Shown here piece after piece: positions 1 to 9,541 of a stretch of 63,585 nucleotides of DNA; the first letter of the stretch is position 1; every line of letters begins with the position of its first letter. The translations under genes were made by a program, and so were the position numbers. Where the stretch lies: assembly GCA_902544985.1 (NCBI GenBank), contig CACCFV010000004.1:1-63585 (forward strand). The letters run 5' to 3'. This DNA is from an uncultured Pelagibacteraceae bacterium. Lineage in GTDB: Bacteria > Pseudomonadota > Alphaproteobacteria > Pelagibacterales > Pelagibacteraceae. The notes below the pieces were generated by a model. It was not told the origin of the DNA. It did no database searches and saw nothing but the letters and a program-made list of their open reading frames with translations.

Positions 1-1197
1 TCTTCCATCATCTAATTGAATACCAAGAATAAAATTTGTTAAGTATTCAAATTTATCTATTTTATCAATATTGATATTAAAAGCTGCATTAAGGTTAGCA
101 TTATTCAATAATTCAGAGTCAAGTAAATCAATTAGTAAAGATTCACTATTAAATATCTTTTTTTGACTTATATAATTAAAATTTAGATTTGTAGATAAGT
201 AAAATGGTTTAAAATTTAAAGTACCTCTGAAGTTTCCATCCTCAGACTTAAAAGTAAGTGTTTTTTGTTTAACGACATAACTGAATAAATTTTCTTTATT
301 TATAAATTTTAAATCAAATATTCCCATTATACCATCATCATCGTGTTCTATCGAAGTCTCAATATTAAGTCGGATTCTTTTTGAATTTAATTTTATGTCT
401 TTTCTTTTATTAGAATTGTTTTTGGTTACTATTAAGTTAAATGGTACGTTAAAAATTTCAAGTTGAGAGCTTAACTTCTGAATTTGATTTTTTTCATCGT
501 AAAAAAAAATTGATTTTTTAGCTTTTGACAAAAATAACAATTGATCATTTTTATCTTTAAAAAATACTTTAACTTTTTTAAATATAACTTTATTTTTAGT
601 TTCTGAATTATTCAATGTTTTTAAAAAAAAAGTTAGATCACTTGACTTTACATTAAATTCTGTATTTTGAAAAATAGTGTCTTTTATTTTTAGTTTTTTA
701 TTAGTAAAAAAATTTTGAGATGAAATATAAAATTTCGCATAATCAGAATTACCTAAAATTTTATTCTCATGATTTATATCTAAATTTTTTGTGTAAAAAA
801 AAGGTTTTGGAAACAAACCATAATTTATTTTCTCATTAAAATTGATATCTATTTTGTATTTTTCATAAATTTGTTTCTTTAGTAAAACCTTTACTTCATT
901 TTTGTCGTAAAAAACTGGTATTAGAAAATAACTTAAAAATAATATAAATAAGAGAGCAAACGATAATGCTATTTTGTTATTGAGATAATAAAATTTATTC
1001 TTGCTGAGATTGTATTTTTTTAAACTTCGAAACTTATCAAAAAAGTTTTCAATTTTATTATCTAAAATATTAAATTTTTTTTTAATAGGAGTGTGCTTAT
1101 TTGAGCTTTTGAATTTATCAAAAAAACTTCCTATTAATCTAAATATAATTAATAATAATTTTTTTAATTTTTTTTTTAATATATTTTGATTAGACAT
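1..1197 (-). CDS. AsmA-like envelope protein, 3' end outside window
   Basis: A reading frame stays open from an ATG at 1197 to the left window edge, giving 399 residues with no stop, so the gene is incomplete at its C-terminus. A Lys-rich cytoplasmic stretch of about 74 residues precedes one membrane segment (residues about 75-96). The sequence after it (IPVFYDKNEVKVLLKKQI, then a GLFPKPFFYTKNLDI block) resembles the start of AsmA-family proteins, which are inner-membrane-anchored periplasmic proteins linked to outer-membrane lipid transport and assembly. The rest is beta-rich, Asn/Lys-rich and poorly conserved. It is divergent from uvrD, with 32 bases between the two starts. The family call is from pattern only; the long N-terminal extension is unusual. 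Confidence 0.7.
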   Translation of the reverse strand, partial: MSNQNILKKKLKKLLLIIFRLIGSFFDKFKSSNKHTPIKKKFNILDNKIENFFDKFRSLKKYNLSKNKFYYLNNKIALSFALLFILFLSYFLIPVFYDKNEVKVLLKKQIYEKYKIDINFNEKINYGLFPKPFFYTKNLDINHENKILGNSDYAKFYISSQNFFTNKKLKIKDTIFQNTEFNVKSSDLTFFLKTLNNSETKNKVIFKKVKVFFKDKNDQLLFLSKAKKSIFFYDEKNQIQKLSSQLEIFNVPFNLIVTKNNSNKRKDIKLNSKRIRLNIETSIEHDDDGIMGIFDLKFINKENLFSYVVKQKTLTFKSEDGNFRGTLNFKPFYLSTNLNFNYISQKKIFNSESLLIDLLDSELLNNANLNAAFNINIDKIDKFEYLTNFILGIQLDDGR

Positions 1198-1229
1198 AAA
1201 TTATTGCAACTTATAATTAAATTATTTAA

Positions 1230-3266
1230 ATGGTAAACTCTGATTATTTTAAAAATCTAAATGATGCTCAAAAAGAAGCTGTATTAAGCCTAGATGGCCC
1301 ATTATTAATAGTTGCGGGTGCTGGATCAGGAAAAACAAAGGTTTTAACAAGTAGGATCGCGCATATAATTAAAAATAAGAAAGCTTTTCCAAATCAGATA
1401 CTAGCAGTCACATTCACAAATAAAGCAGCTAAAGAAATGCAGAATAGAGTAAATAAAATTCTAGGATCCTCTGCAGTTGGTCTATCATGGCTTGGAACAT
1501 TCCACTCTATCTGTGCGAAACTGCTAAGAAAACATGCCTCAGCTGTTAATTTAAATTCTAATTTCACAATTGTAGACACTGATGATCAAATCAGACTAAT
1601 TAAAAATATTTGCAAAGCAGAAAATATAGATGTTAAACAAATTTCTCCTAAATATATAATTGCAGTTATCGATAGATGGAAAAATAAAGGTTTTTACCCA
1701 AATGGAGTCAAAATTAATTCCAAGGATATTTATGAAAAAACAATTTTGCCTGTCTACAAAATTTATCAACAAAAACTTGTTGAGTTAAACGCTTGTGATT
1801 TTGGAGACTTGATTCTGCATACGGTTAAGATTTTAGAAAAAAACCCCGATATAAGAAATATTTATACCAAAAATTTTAAATACATACTTGTAGATGAATA
1901 CCAGGATACAAATTTCATTCAAAGTCGATGGCTTAATCTATTAGCAGAAAAAAATAAAAATATTTGTTGTGTTGGGGATGATGATCAATCAATTTATAGT
2001 TGGAGAGGTGCTGAAATAAAAAATTTTTTAGAATTTGATAAAATATATGAAAATACAAAAGTGATTAGACTGGAGCAAAATTATAGATCTTCAAAAAATA
2101 TTTTATCTGTAGCGTCATCATTAATTTCGAATAACCAGAATAGAATTGGAAAAACTTTAAAATCAACAATGGACGATGGCGATCTAATAAAATTAAATTG
2201 TTTCAAAAACGGTAAAGATGAAGCTATAGGTATTTCAGACGAAGTTGAAAATTTGAAAAAAAAATACTCACTTAATAATATTGCTATTTTAGTGAGAGCA
2301 ATTTTTCAAACAAGAGAATTTGAGGAAAGATTTCTAAAGATCGGAATGCCCTATCGAATACTAGGTGGTATTAAATTTTATGAAAGGGCTGAAATTAAAG
2401 ATTGTATAGCTTACTTAAGATTAGTTAATCAAGAAAAGGATGATTTAGCTTTTGAAAGAATAGTGAATAATCCTAAAAGATCTATTGGTGAAAGTACAAT
2501 TAAATTGATTCATCAATACTCTAAAGAAAATAAAATCAGTTTAGAAAGTTCAGCAAGAAAAATGATATCCGAAAATTTGATAAAACCTAAAGCAAAAATT
2601 GGTTTAAACATATTTTTAGATTTAATTTCAAAATGGAGAAAAGATCTTAAAGTAAAAAAATTTAATCACATAAAATTATTACAAATACTTTTAGATGAAT
2701 CTGGATATTCAGTAATGTTAAAAAACAAAAAAGATCTTGAAAATGAAAATAGATTAGAAAATATAAAAGAGTTATTAAGTGCTATGAAGGAGTTTGACAA
2801 TTTAGAGAGTTTTTTAGATCACGTTTCTCTAGCAACATCTATTGACCAAGATTGGGAGGGTGAAAAAATTAATATGATGACGATGCATGCTGCAAAAGGT
2901 TTAGAATTTGATTTAGTTTTTTTGCCTGGTTGGGAAGAAGGATTATTTCCACACCAAAAATCTATTGAAGAAAAAGGACATAACGGTTTAGAGGAAGAGA
3001 GAAGACTAGCTTACGTTGGTATTACTAGGGCTAAAAAAAATGCTATTATCTCTTTTTCTATGAATAGATTTTATCAAGGAGATTGGATAGATAGTATGGC
3101 ATCCAGATTTATTGATGAATTGCCAGAAAATAATTTAGAAAAAAATTCCTATTTTGATGAAACTAATGAAACATTTGATGAGTTTGAATTTAATCAAGAT
3201 TTCGAATTAGATGATGATACCAAAAGAAGCCCTGGATGGATTAGATATCAAAAGAGAATTAAATGA
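1230..3266 (+). CDS. uvrD: ATP-dependent DNA helicase UvrD/PcrA
   Basis: This is a superfamily 1A 3'-5' helicase of 678 residues that would remove the incised strand in nucleotide excision repair and act in mismatch repair. Visible motifs in order: Walker A GAGSGKT (residues 30-36), DEYQDT Walker B (about 222), GDDDQSIYSWRGA motif III (about 248), MTMHAAKGLEFD motif V (about 550) and YVGITRAKK motif VI (about 592). It is a little shorter than E. coli UvrD (720) and ends in an acidic stretch and a short basic tail. The start ATG lies 33 bases from the divergent AsmA-like gene. Its stop overlaps the pepP start by four bases, so the two are probably co-transcribed. Confidence 0.96.
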   Translation: MVNSDYFKNLNDAQKEAVLSLDGPLLIVAGAGSGKTKVLTSRIAHIIKNKKAFPNQILAVTFTNKAAKEMQNRVNKILGSSAVGLSWLGTFHSICAKLLRKHASAVNLNSNFTIVDTDDQIRLIKNICKAENIDVKQISPKYIIAVIDRWKNKGFYPNGVKINSKDIYEKTILPVYKIYQQKLVELNACDFGDLILHTVKILEKNPDIRNIYTKNFKYILVDEYQDTNFIQSRWLNLLAEKNKNICCVGDDDQSIYSWRGAEIKNFLEFDKIYENTKVIRLEQNYRSSKNILSVASSLISNNQNRIGKTLKSTMDDGDLIKLNCFKNGKDEAIGISDEVENLKKKYSLNNIAILVRAIFQTREFEERFLKIGMPYRILGGIKFYERAEIKDCIAYLRLVNQEKDDLAFERIVNNPKRSIGESTIKLIHQYSKENKISLESSARKMISENLIKPKAKIGLNIFLDLISKWRKDLKVKKFNHIKLLQILLDESGYSVMLKNKKDLENENRLENIKELLSAMKEFDNLESFLDHVSLATSIDQDWEGEKINMMTMHAAKGLEFDLVFLPGWEEGLFPHQKSIEEKGHNGLEEERRLAYVGITRAKKNAIISFSMNRFYQGDWIDSMASRFIDELPENNLEKNSYFDETNETFDEFEFNQDFELDDDTKRSPGWIRYQKRIK

Positions 3267-4960
3267 TAAAAAAAAGAATTAATAAGCTTAGAGAGCTATT
3301 TAATAATTATGGAATAGATGGGTATGTTGTACCTAAAAATGATGAGTTTTTTTCTGAATATTCGTGCAAAAACAGACTTAAATTCATCTCAAATTTTACA
3401 GGTTCCGCAGGTTATGCGGTAATTCTAAAAAAAAAAAATTACTTATTTGTAGATGGAAGATATACAATCCAAGCAGGAATTGAGAGTGGAAAAGAATTTG
3501 AAATTGTAGACTATTTCAAAATTACTAATACACATATTTTTAAAAACTTAAATTTAGGAATTGACCCAAAAATATTTACATCAGATCAAGTAAAGAAGTT
3601 TTTTTTAAAAAATAACAGAATAACTGTAATAAGCAAAAACCTGATTGATTATATTTCTAAAACTCAGAGTAAAACAGATCATCCATTTTATTCTCTTGAT
3701 AAAAAAATTACTGGTGAAACTTATATTCAAAGAATTTCAAAAATTTCAAATTATTTAAAAAAACAAGGATTTGATTATTTATTTATTACAGCGCCAGAGA
3801 ATATTGCATGGTTATTAAATATAAGAGGAAAAGATAATCCAACAAGTCCTATACCAAATTGCAATCTTTTAATAAATAAAGAGAAAGAATTTTATTTAAT
3901 TGCTAAACAAAAAAAGTCAAAAAAACTTATCAAAGAAAAAAAACTTAAAAAGAAACAGATTATTGAGCCAAAATATCTTTTTAATTTTTTAAAAAATCTT
4001 AAAAAAGGAAAGATTCTGGTTGATGAAAAAACCTGCTCGTTATTTCTAGAAAATTTATTGGAAAAAAGATTTAAATTAGTAAAAAAAGAAGATCCAATTT
4101 ATTTACTTAAATCAATAAAAAATAAGACTGAAATTAAAAATATGATTAATGCTCATATAATCGATGGAGTTGCACTAACAAAATTTATTTATTGGATAAA
4201 AAACAAAAAGAAATTAAACTTAACTGAATTTGATGCTCAAAATAAATTAGAAAAAATTAGAAGAATGAGCTCAAAATATTTATACCCTAGTTTCAATACA
4301 ATAGCTGGTAGCGGAAAAAATGGAGCAATTATTCATTATAGAGCTACAAAAAATAAAACTAAATTTTTAAAAAAAAATGAAATTTTTTTGTGTGACTCTG
4401 GTGGACAATATAAATTTGGTACAACAGACGTAACAAGGACTATTTCTTTTTCAAGTCAAAGTAAAAAAATAAAAGATATTTACACAAATGTCTTAAAAGG
4501 TCACATAGCTGTTGCTGAGACGGATCTTAATAAAAAAAATACTGGAAAAATTATTGATATAGATGCTAGAAAATTTTTAAAAAAAGACGGACTTGATTAT
4601 AATCATGGTACTGGTCATGGAGTTGGTTTTTTTCTTAATGTTCATGAGGGCCCACAAGGTATATCAAAATTTAATAAGGTTAAGATTCAGAAAGGTATGA
4701 TACTAAGTAATGAGCCTGGTTATTACGCAAAGAACAAATTTGGAATTCGTATTGAAAATTTAGTTTATGTTAAAGAAGTTAATGGAAAAGTATTTTTTGA
4801 AAATTTAACTTTAGCTCCTATAGAAAAAGATTTAATCAATCCTAAGCTACTTACAAATAAAGAAAAAAACTATCTTTTCAATTATCATCTTAAAGTTTAC
4901 TCAAAAATATCACCATTTTTGAATAAAAAAGAAAAGAAATGGCTAGCAAGTTTTATTTAA
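3263..4960 (+). CDS. pepP: Xaa-Pro aminopeptidase (M24B family)
   Basis: A cytoplasmic metallopeptidase that removes the N-terminal residue before proline. The 565 residues contain two creatinase-like N-terminal domains and a C-terminal pita-bread domain. The metal ligands are visible: Asp in DSGGQY, Asp in TTDVTRT, His in NHGTGHGVG, Glu in SNEPGYY and Glu in IRIENL. The length matches the long three-domain type rather than the 440-residue E. coli PepP. The ATG overlaps the uvrD stop by four bases. Its 3' end overlaps the convergent ligA by eight bases. Substrate specificity within M24B is inferred. Confidence 0.92.
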   Translation: MIKKRINKLRELFNNYGIDGYVVPKNDEFFSEYSCKNRLKFISNFTGSAGYAVILKKKNYLFVDGRYTIQAGIESGKEFEIVDYFKITNTHIFKNLNLGIDPKIFTSDQVKKFFLKNNRITVISKNLIDYISKTQSKTDHPFYSLDKKITGETYIQRISKISNYLKKQGFDYLFITAPENIAWLLNIRGKDNPTSPIPNCNLLINKEKEFYLIAKQKKSKKLIKEKKLKKKQIIEPKYLFNFLKNLKKGKILVDEKTCSLFLENLLEKRFKLVKKEDPIYLLKSIKNKTEIKNMINAHIIDGVALTKFIYWIKNKKKLNLTEFDAQNKLEKIRRMSSKYLYPSFNTIAGSGKNGAIIHYRATKNKTKFLKKNEIFLCDSGGQYKFGTTDVTRTISFSSQSKKIKDIYTNVLKGHIAVAETDLNKKNTGKIIDIDARKFLKKDGLDYNHGTGHGVGFFLNVHEGPQGISKFNKVKIQKGMILSNEPGYYAKNKFGIRIENLVYVKEVNGKVFFENLTLAPIEKDLINPKLLTNKEKNYLFNYHLKVYSKISPFLNKKEKKWLASFI

Positions 4961-6974
4961 GCATTTTAAGCCAAGAAAACTGATTTAAAATTTTTACTTT
5001 AAAATTTCTTGCAGCATCAACTTTTCTACTTGTTGGTTTTTCACCAACAATTAAATAGTCAAGTTTCTTAGTAACATTACTTACTATTGATCCTGAATTT
5101 TGTTCAATTATTGATTTTGCTTCGGAGCGGCTCATATTTACTAATTTACCAGTGAACATGAATGTTTTATTATTAAGCAAGCCATTTGTTTTTTTTATTT
5201 CTGCATTTTTTACATTAAGTACTTTTTCAAGGTTTTCCAATACATCTAAATTTGTATCATTTTTAAAAAAATTCTTAATTGAATTAATTTGTGTTTCCCC
5301 TATTCCATCAATGTTTATTAAATCTTTAAAATTATTTTTTTTTGATAGCTCAACAAAGTTTTTTAAAGATTTCAAATTTTTGGCTATAATTTTTGCATTT
5401 TCTAAACCAATATGTCTAATACCCAATGAATAAATAAATTTTTCAAAAGTAATTGTTTTTCTTAAATTTATTGAATATTTTAAGTTAGCCACTGATAGTT
5501 TTCCCCAGCCATCTAAACTTTCTATTTTTGAAAAATCAAGTTTGAATATATCTTGGGGAAGTCTAATTAATTTAAGATTCCAAAAATTTTCGACAATCTT
5601 TTTCCCAAAGCCTTCTATATTAAAAGCCTCTTTCGAAACAAAATGTTTTATTTTTTCTATAGCCATTTTTTCACACTCATAACCTTCACTTGAACATCTT
5701 CTAACTGCATCCTCTTTTTTAGTTGTAAAATTATAATCTTTTACAGTCTTCGATCCACAAGATGGACATATTTTAGGAAAGCTAAATTTTTTTGAATTTC
5801 TATTTCTTAACTTTAAATCCACAGAAATTACATGAGGTATAACATCTCCAGCTCTTTCAATTAAAACTGTATCACCTATTCTTATATCCTTCCGATTTAT
5901 TTCTTCCTCATTATGCAAGGTTGCATTTGAGACTACAACACCTCCTATGTTGACAGATTTGATTTTTGCAACAGGAGTTAAAGCTCCTGTTCTTCCTATT
6001 TGAATTTCAATATTTTCTATTCTTGATATAGCACTATTCGCTGAAAATTTGTGAGCAATCGCCCATCTAGGTGCGTTAGCAACATTGCCTAGCCTTTTTT
6101 GTAATTTAAATTCATTTATTTTATAAACGATTCCGTCAATATCAAAATCTATTTCACTTCTTTTTTTTTCAATCTTATTATAATTTTTAATTAGGTTATC
6201 TATTGTTTTTATTGTTTTATTAAAAGGATTAGTTTTAAAACCCCATTCTTTCAATTTTTCTAAAAATTCACTTTGTGTTTTTACTGTTAAACCCTTCTCA
6301 TAACCAAAGGTATAAGCAATAAATTTTAATGGGATCTTTTTTGTTTCATTAGGATCTTTCTGCCTCAAAGATCCTGAGGCAGCATTCCTTGGATTTGCAA
6401 ATTTATTTTCTATTTTTTTAAAATCACTATTTTGAATAAATACTTCCCCTCTAATATCAATATCTTCAGGAAAATTTTTTGAATCTATATTTTTTGGTAT
6501 GTCTTTGATTGTTTTTAGATTTTCTGTAATATCTTCTCCTTCTTTTCCGTCACCTCTTGATAAACCACAAATAAATTTACCTCTCTTAAAGATTAAAGAG
6601 GCAGATATTCCATCAATTTTAGGTTCTGCAGTATACTCAAGAATAAAATTTGGTTTTTCATTTAAAAAATTTAAAATTTTCTTTTCAAAATTTATAAGAT
6701 CATCTTTATCAAAAGCATTATTCAGTGAGAGCATTGGTATGCTATGTTTTACTTTTTTGAATGTTTTAGATGGCCTGAAACCTACGGAATTTTTAGGAGA
6801 GTCTTTGTGATTTAAAAATTTGTGTTGTTTTTCCAAATTAATAATTTCTAACTTTAATTTATCAAAAATTTGGTCTGAAACTATTGGGTTATTTAAATTA
6901 TAATAGTGTTTATTATATTTTTGAAATAATTTTATTTTTTTTAGATATTTTTGATTAATTTTTTCATCAATCAT
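4953..6974 (-). CDS. ligA: NAD-dependent DNA ligase LigA
   Basis: Seals nicks in replication and repair using NAD. The 673 residues match the family length. Order: Ia domain with YY motif (residues 24-25), adenylation domain with nucleophile Lys119 in EPKIDG, OB fold (IQIGRTGALTPVAKIKSV), zinc finger (CPSCG, then RRCSSEGYECE), HhH domain (IEGFG, LDGWG, DGIGE) and a C-terminal BRCT domain (FMFTGKLVNMSRSEAK). It lies two bases downstream of bamD and ends the minus-strand run from the dcw cluster. In many alphaproteobacteria recN sits between bamD and ligA; it is absent here. Confidence 0.97.
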   Translation of the reverse strand: MIDEKINQKYLKKIKLFQKYNKHYYNLNNPIVSDQIFDKLKLEIINLEKQHKFLNHKDSPKNSVGFRPSKTFKKVKHSIPMLSLNNAFDKDDLINFEKKILNFLNEKPNFILEYTAEPKIDGISASLIFKRGKFICGLSRGDGKEGEDITENLKTIKDIPKNIDSKNFPEDIDIRGEVFIQNSDFKKIENKFANPRNAASGSLRQKDPNETKKIPLKFIAYTFGYEKGLTVKTQSEFLEKLKEWGFKTNPFNKTIKTIDNLIKNYNKIEKKRSEIDFDIDGIVYKINEFKLQKRLGNVANAPRWAIAHKFSANSAISRIENIEIQIGRTGALTPVAKIKSVNIGGVVVSNATLHNEEEINRKDIRIGDTVLIERAGDVIPHVISVDLKLRNRNSKKFSFPKICPSCGSKTVKDYNFTTKKEDAVRRCSSEGYECEKMAIEKIKHFVSKEAFNIEGFGKKIVENFWNLKLIRLPQDIFKLDFSKIESLDGWGKLSVANLKYSINLRKTITFEKFIYSLGIRHIGLENAKIIAKNLKSLKNFVELSKKNNFKDLINIDGIGETQINSIKNFFKNDTNLDVLENLEKVLNVKNAEIKKTNGLLNNKTFMFTGKLVNMSRSEAKSIIEQNSGSIVSNVTKKLDYLIVGEKPTSRKVDAARNFKVKILNQFSWLKMLK

Positions 6975-6976
6975 TT

Positions 6977-7810
6977 TTAAAAGAAACTTTTTATCTTACT
7001 TAAAATCTTACTTTTTTCTTTTTTACTTTCTGGGATAGTAACCTCATATTTTTTGTTAAAAATTTTATATGTTTTTTCATACCATTCTCCAGAATTATAA
7101 TTATAACCTAACAATGATGCATATTTAAGAGACTCTTCTTCCATGCCTAATTTGTAATAAATTTCAACCAATCTATGTATTGCCTCTTCTACGTGAACTG
7201 TTGTTTCATATTCCTTTAAAACATTTTTAAATCTATTAAGTGCTGGTATCCATTTTTTCTTTTTAATGTAATGTCTGCCAATATAAACTTCTTTAGCAGC
7301 CAAAATATCATTAATTAAGTCAATTTTAAATTTGGAGTCGTAGGCATAATCAGTATTAGGAAAATTTTCAATAATGAAATTAAGTTCTTTTTTGGATAAA
7401 ATTAAAGGAGCCAAATCTTTTTTTTCTCCCTCTATAGTTTCATAATAGCACATAGCTAAGAGATAATGGCCATAAGGTTTATTTGTATCTTTTGGGTATG
7501 TTTGGAAATATCTTTTTAAATTTTGAATTGCTAATGAGTAATAATCTTGCATATAGTAAGAATATGATGCCATCAAGACTGATTTTGGTGCCCAGCTTGA
7601 TTGAGGAAACAAAATTTCTGCCTCTAAAAACTTTTTACTAGCTGCGAAATAATCCCCTACTTCGATCAAACTCATACCTTTTTCGTATGCAGAGATCATT
7701 TCAACTTTTTGATTGGTTTCCTTAATGATAGAAACATTTTCTATTTCTTTGCTACAAGAAAATAGAAATATGAAAGAAAAAAAAATTAAAATAATTTTAT
7801 TTTTAAACAT
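6977..7810 (-). CDS. bamD: Outer membrane assembly lipoprotein BamD
   Basis: A component of the BAM machine that inserts beta-barrel proteins into the outer membrane. The 277 residues begin with a signal peptide ending in a lipobox (FLFSC, Cys at about residue 19), followed by TPR-like helices typical of BamD/ComL: a YEKGMSLIEVGDYFAASKKF repeat, then an ILFPQSSWAP repeat. It sits 46 bases downstream of lpxC and two bases before ligA, the usual alphaproteobacterial neighbourhood. Processing by Lgt (encoded at 51479-52255) is expected. Confidence 0.9.
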   Translation of the reverse strand: MFKNKIILIFFSFIFLFSCSKEIENVSIIKETNQKVEMISAYEKGMSLIEVGDYFAASKKFLEAEILFPQSSWAPKSVLMASYSYYMQDYYSLAIQNLKRYFQTYPKDTNKPYGHYLLAMCYYETIEGEKKDLAPLILSKKELNFIIENFPNTDYAYDSKFKIDLINDILAAKEVYIGRHYIKKKKWIPALNRFKNVLKEYETTVHVEEAIHRLVEIYYKLGMEEESLKYASLLGYNYNSGEWYEKTYKIFNKKYEVTIPESKKEKSKILSKIKSFF

Positions 7811-7856
7811 ACTTTAAGTATATATACTTAAAAAAACTATAAAGATGAATATCAAA

Positions 7857-8777
7857 TTAAGCTATCGATCTTAATAAACTTCTATTGATTAGTGTGTGAG
7901 GTAGCGTTCTTTCTTGAATTTCGATGATAGAAAAATTATCTTTATTTTCGAATACTTTCTTTAGCAAACTATTCGTTAGATAATGACCTCCCTGAGAGCA
8001 ATTTACACTAGCTATAATTCTATAACCTGTAGTATATAAATCGCCAATACAATCAAGAATTTTGTGATTAACAAATTCTTTTGAATTTCTTAAACCCTCA
8101 GGATTTAACACACTGTCACTTTTGACTACTATAGCGTTTTCTAAACTCCCACCTTTTGCTAAACCTTTTTTCTTGATAGCTTCGATGTCCTCATACAAAC
8201 AAAAAGTTCTAGAATTAAAAACCTCTGTCAAATCATCCTCATAGACATTAATCTTATTTCTCTGATTTCCAATTATTTTATTTTGATATTTTAACTCAAA
8301 ATCTATATCCAAGCTTAATTTTGAAGGCTCAATTGAAATAAATTTATCACCGTTTTTAAATTCAATTTTTTTATTAATCTTAATTATTTTAATAGGTTTA
8401 TTACTTGGCTCTAAACCTGCTGTTAATATTTTTTCAATAAAAACTTTCGCTGACCCATCTAAAATTGGTACTTCCTCATTATCAATTTCAATTAATGCAT
8501 TATCGATTCCAATTCCAAATAAAGCCCCCATTAAATGCTCGATAGTTGAAACTTTCACTCCATTACTATTACTAATAGTAGTGTTCAAAGCTGTGCTACT
8601 CACATTCATAAAATTTGGGTGAATTAGATTGTTATTTTTTAAATCTATTCTTTTAAATACAATGCCACTATCTGGACTTGAAGGTTTGACACAAATCTTG
8701 GCTGGTTTTCCAGAGTGAAGACCTATTCCACTGAAAGATATGGGATTTTTTATAGTTTTTTGGTTCAATAAAGACAC
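7857..8777 (-). CDS. lpxC: UDP-3-O-acyl-N-acetylglucosamine deacetylase LpxC
   Basis: A zinc amidase that commits UDP-acyl-GlcNAc to lipid A synthesis. Zinc ligands are visible in STIEHLMGAL (His) and NHKILDCIGD (His and Asp); the N-terminal ISFSGIGLHSG block is diagnostic. The open frame can begin at a TTG at 8819, but I chose the GTG at 8777: it gives 306 residues, close to the usual 305, and places the first residues just before the conserved QKTIKNPISFSG block. A GAGG lies about 13 bases upstream. It follows ftsA directly; the ftsZ that usually lies between them is elsewhere. Confidence 0.95.
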   Translation of the reverse strand: MSLLNQKTIKNPISFSGIGLHSGKPAKICVKPSSPDSGIVFKRIDLKNNNLIHPNFMNVSSTALNTTISNSNGVKVSTIEHLMGALFGIGIDNALIEIDNEEVPILDGSAKVFIEKILTAGLEPSNKPIKIIKINKKIEFKNGDKFISIEPSKLSLDIDFELKYQNKIIGNQRNKINVYEDDLTEVFNSRTFCLYEDIEAIKKKGLAKGGSLENAIVVKSDSVLNPEGLRNSKEFVNHKILDCIGDLYTTGYRIIASVNCSQGGHYLTNSLLKKVFENKDNFSIIEIQERTLPHTLINRSLLRSIA

Positions 8778-8839
8778 AAGAACTTTTAATCCTCTAATCT
8801 CGAAATTTAAAAACAACAAATGTTACAAGAAAATACGAA

Positions 8840-9541
8840 TTATTTAAAAAAATTAAAAAATCTTTCAAAAAAACTGAGTTTTTTTGGGTTTTTATTGGTG
8901 ATAGAAACCTCATTCTCATTAAGTCCATCCAAGATTTTTTGTGCAGTTATATACAAATTGTTATTTTTGTCATCCAAGAAATTATTAAGATAATTAAAAC
9001 TCAATATTTTATCTAAAGATATTTGATACTTGGCCAGAACATCTTCAATAGTTTTTGAAATCTTTCTCGGCAAACAAATATAATTAATTTCAATTGAAAA
9101 ATTTTTACAATTTTGTTTTTCCGGTAAAATTTTAAAATAAACTCCATCAATATAAAATTGATCAATCTTCATATGAAGAACATCAAAATCTTCTAGGGTC
9201 TTTTTACAGCAACTTTTTGCCTCAAATAGCAATTTATTTATAGAATTTGAGTTTATAATGGTATTGTCAAATTTGTTTTTAATAGATAAATAAATTGAAA
9301 AAATATTTTGATTATCAATAATCAAAAAAATATTTTTAACAAATTCATTAAGTTCTTTTTCTATCTTAAAAATATTCTCATTTAAAAAATTATCCAAAAA
9401 TTTTGAGTCAATTTGATTACTTTTGTTGTTAGTTAAAATTTCTTTTCTATAAACAAACTCATTATTTGAATTCAATGCAACAATTATAAATTTATCAAAA
9501 CTTAAAAATAGAAATATTCTATTATCTAAATTATTTGTCAT
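8840..9541 (-). CDS. ftsA: Shortened FtsA-like division protein lacking the 2A/2B subdomains
   Basis: Only 233 residues against about 420 for FtsA. Residues about 8-80 match the first part of subdomain 1A, but the phosphate-binding DIGT-type loop is replaced by FLSFDKFI. Residues about 85-165 match subdomain 1C, including LHMKIDQFYIDGVYF. Residues 166-190 match the returning 1A strand and helix. The sequence then jumps to YITAQKILDGL (197-207), which resembles the last 1A helix of normal FtsA (YSTAVGLLHYG in E. coli). It ends in LSFFERFFNFFK, which looks like an amphipathic membrane-targeting helix. ATP binding and actin-like polymerisation are therefore unlikely. It overlaps ftsQ by 11 bases, the normal ftsA position. 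Confidence 0.72.
   Translation of the reverse strand: MTNNLDNRIFLFLSFDKFIIVALNSNNEFVYRKEILTNNKSNQIDSKFLDNFLNENIFKIEKELNEFVKNIFLIIDNQNIFSIYLSIKNKFDNTIINSNSINKLLFEAKSCCKKTLEDFDVLHMKIDQFYIDGVYFKILPEKQNCKNFSIEINYICLPRKISKTIEDVLAKYQISLDKILSFNYLNNFLDDKNNNLYITAQKILDGLNENEVSITNKNPKKLSFFERFFNFFK

Noticed and set aside
1001..1189. 62-residue plus-strand frame before uvrD
   Set aside because: Shadow of the AsmA-like gene on the minus strand; Phe/Leu/Asn-rich from A/T runs.
8840..9541. ftsA as a decayed pseudogene
   Set aside because: The frame is intact, termini match FtsA ends, and both overlaps are kept; the missing part equals whole subdomains, which random decay would not give.
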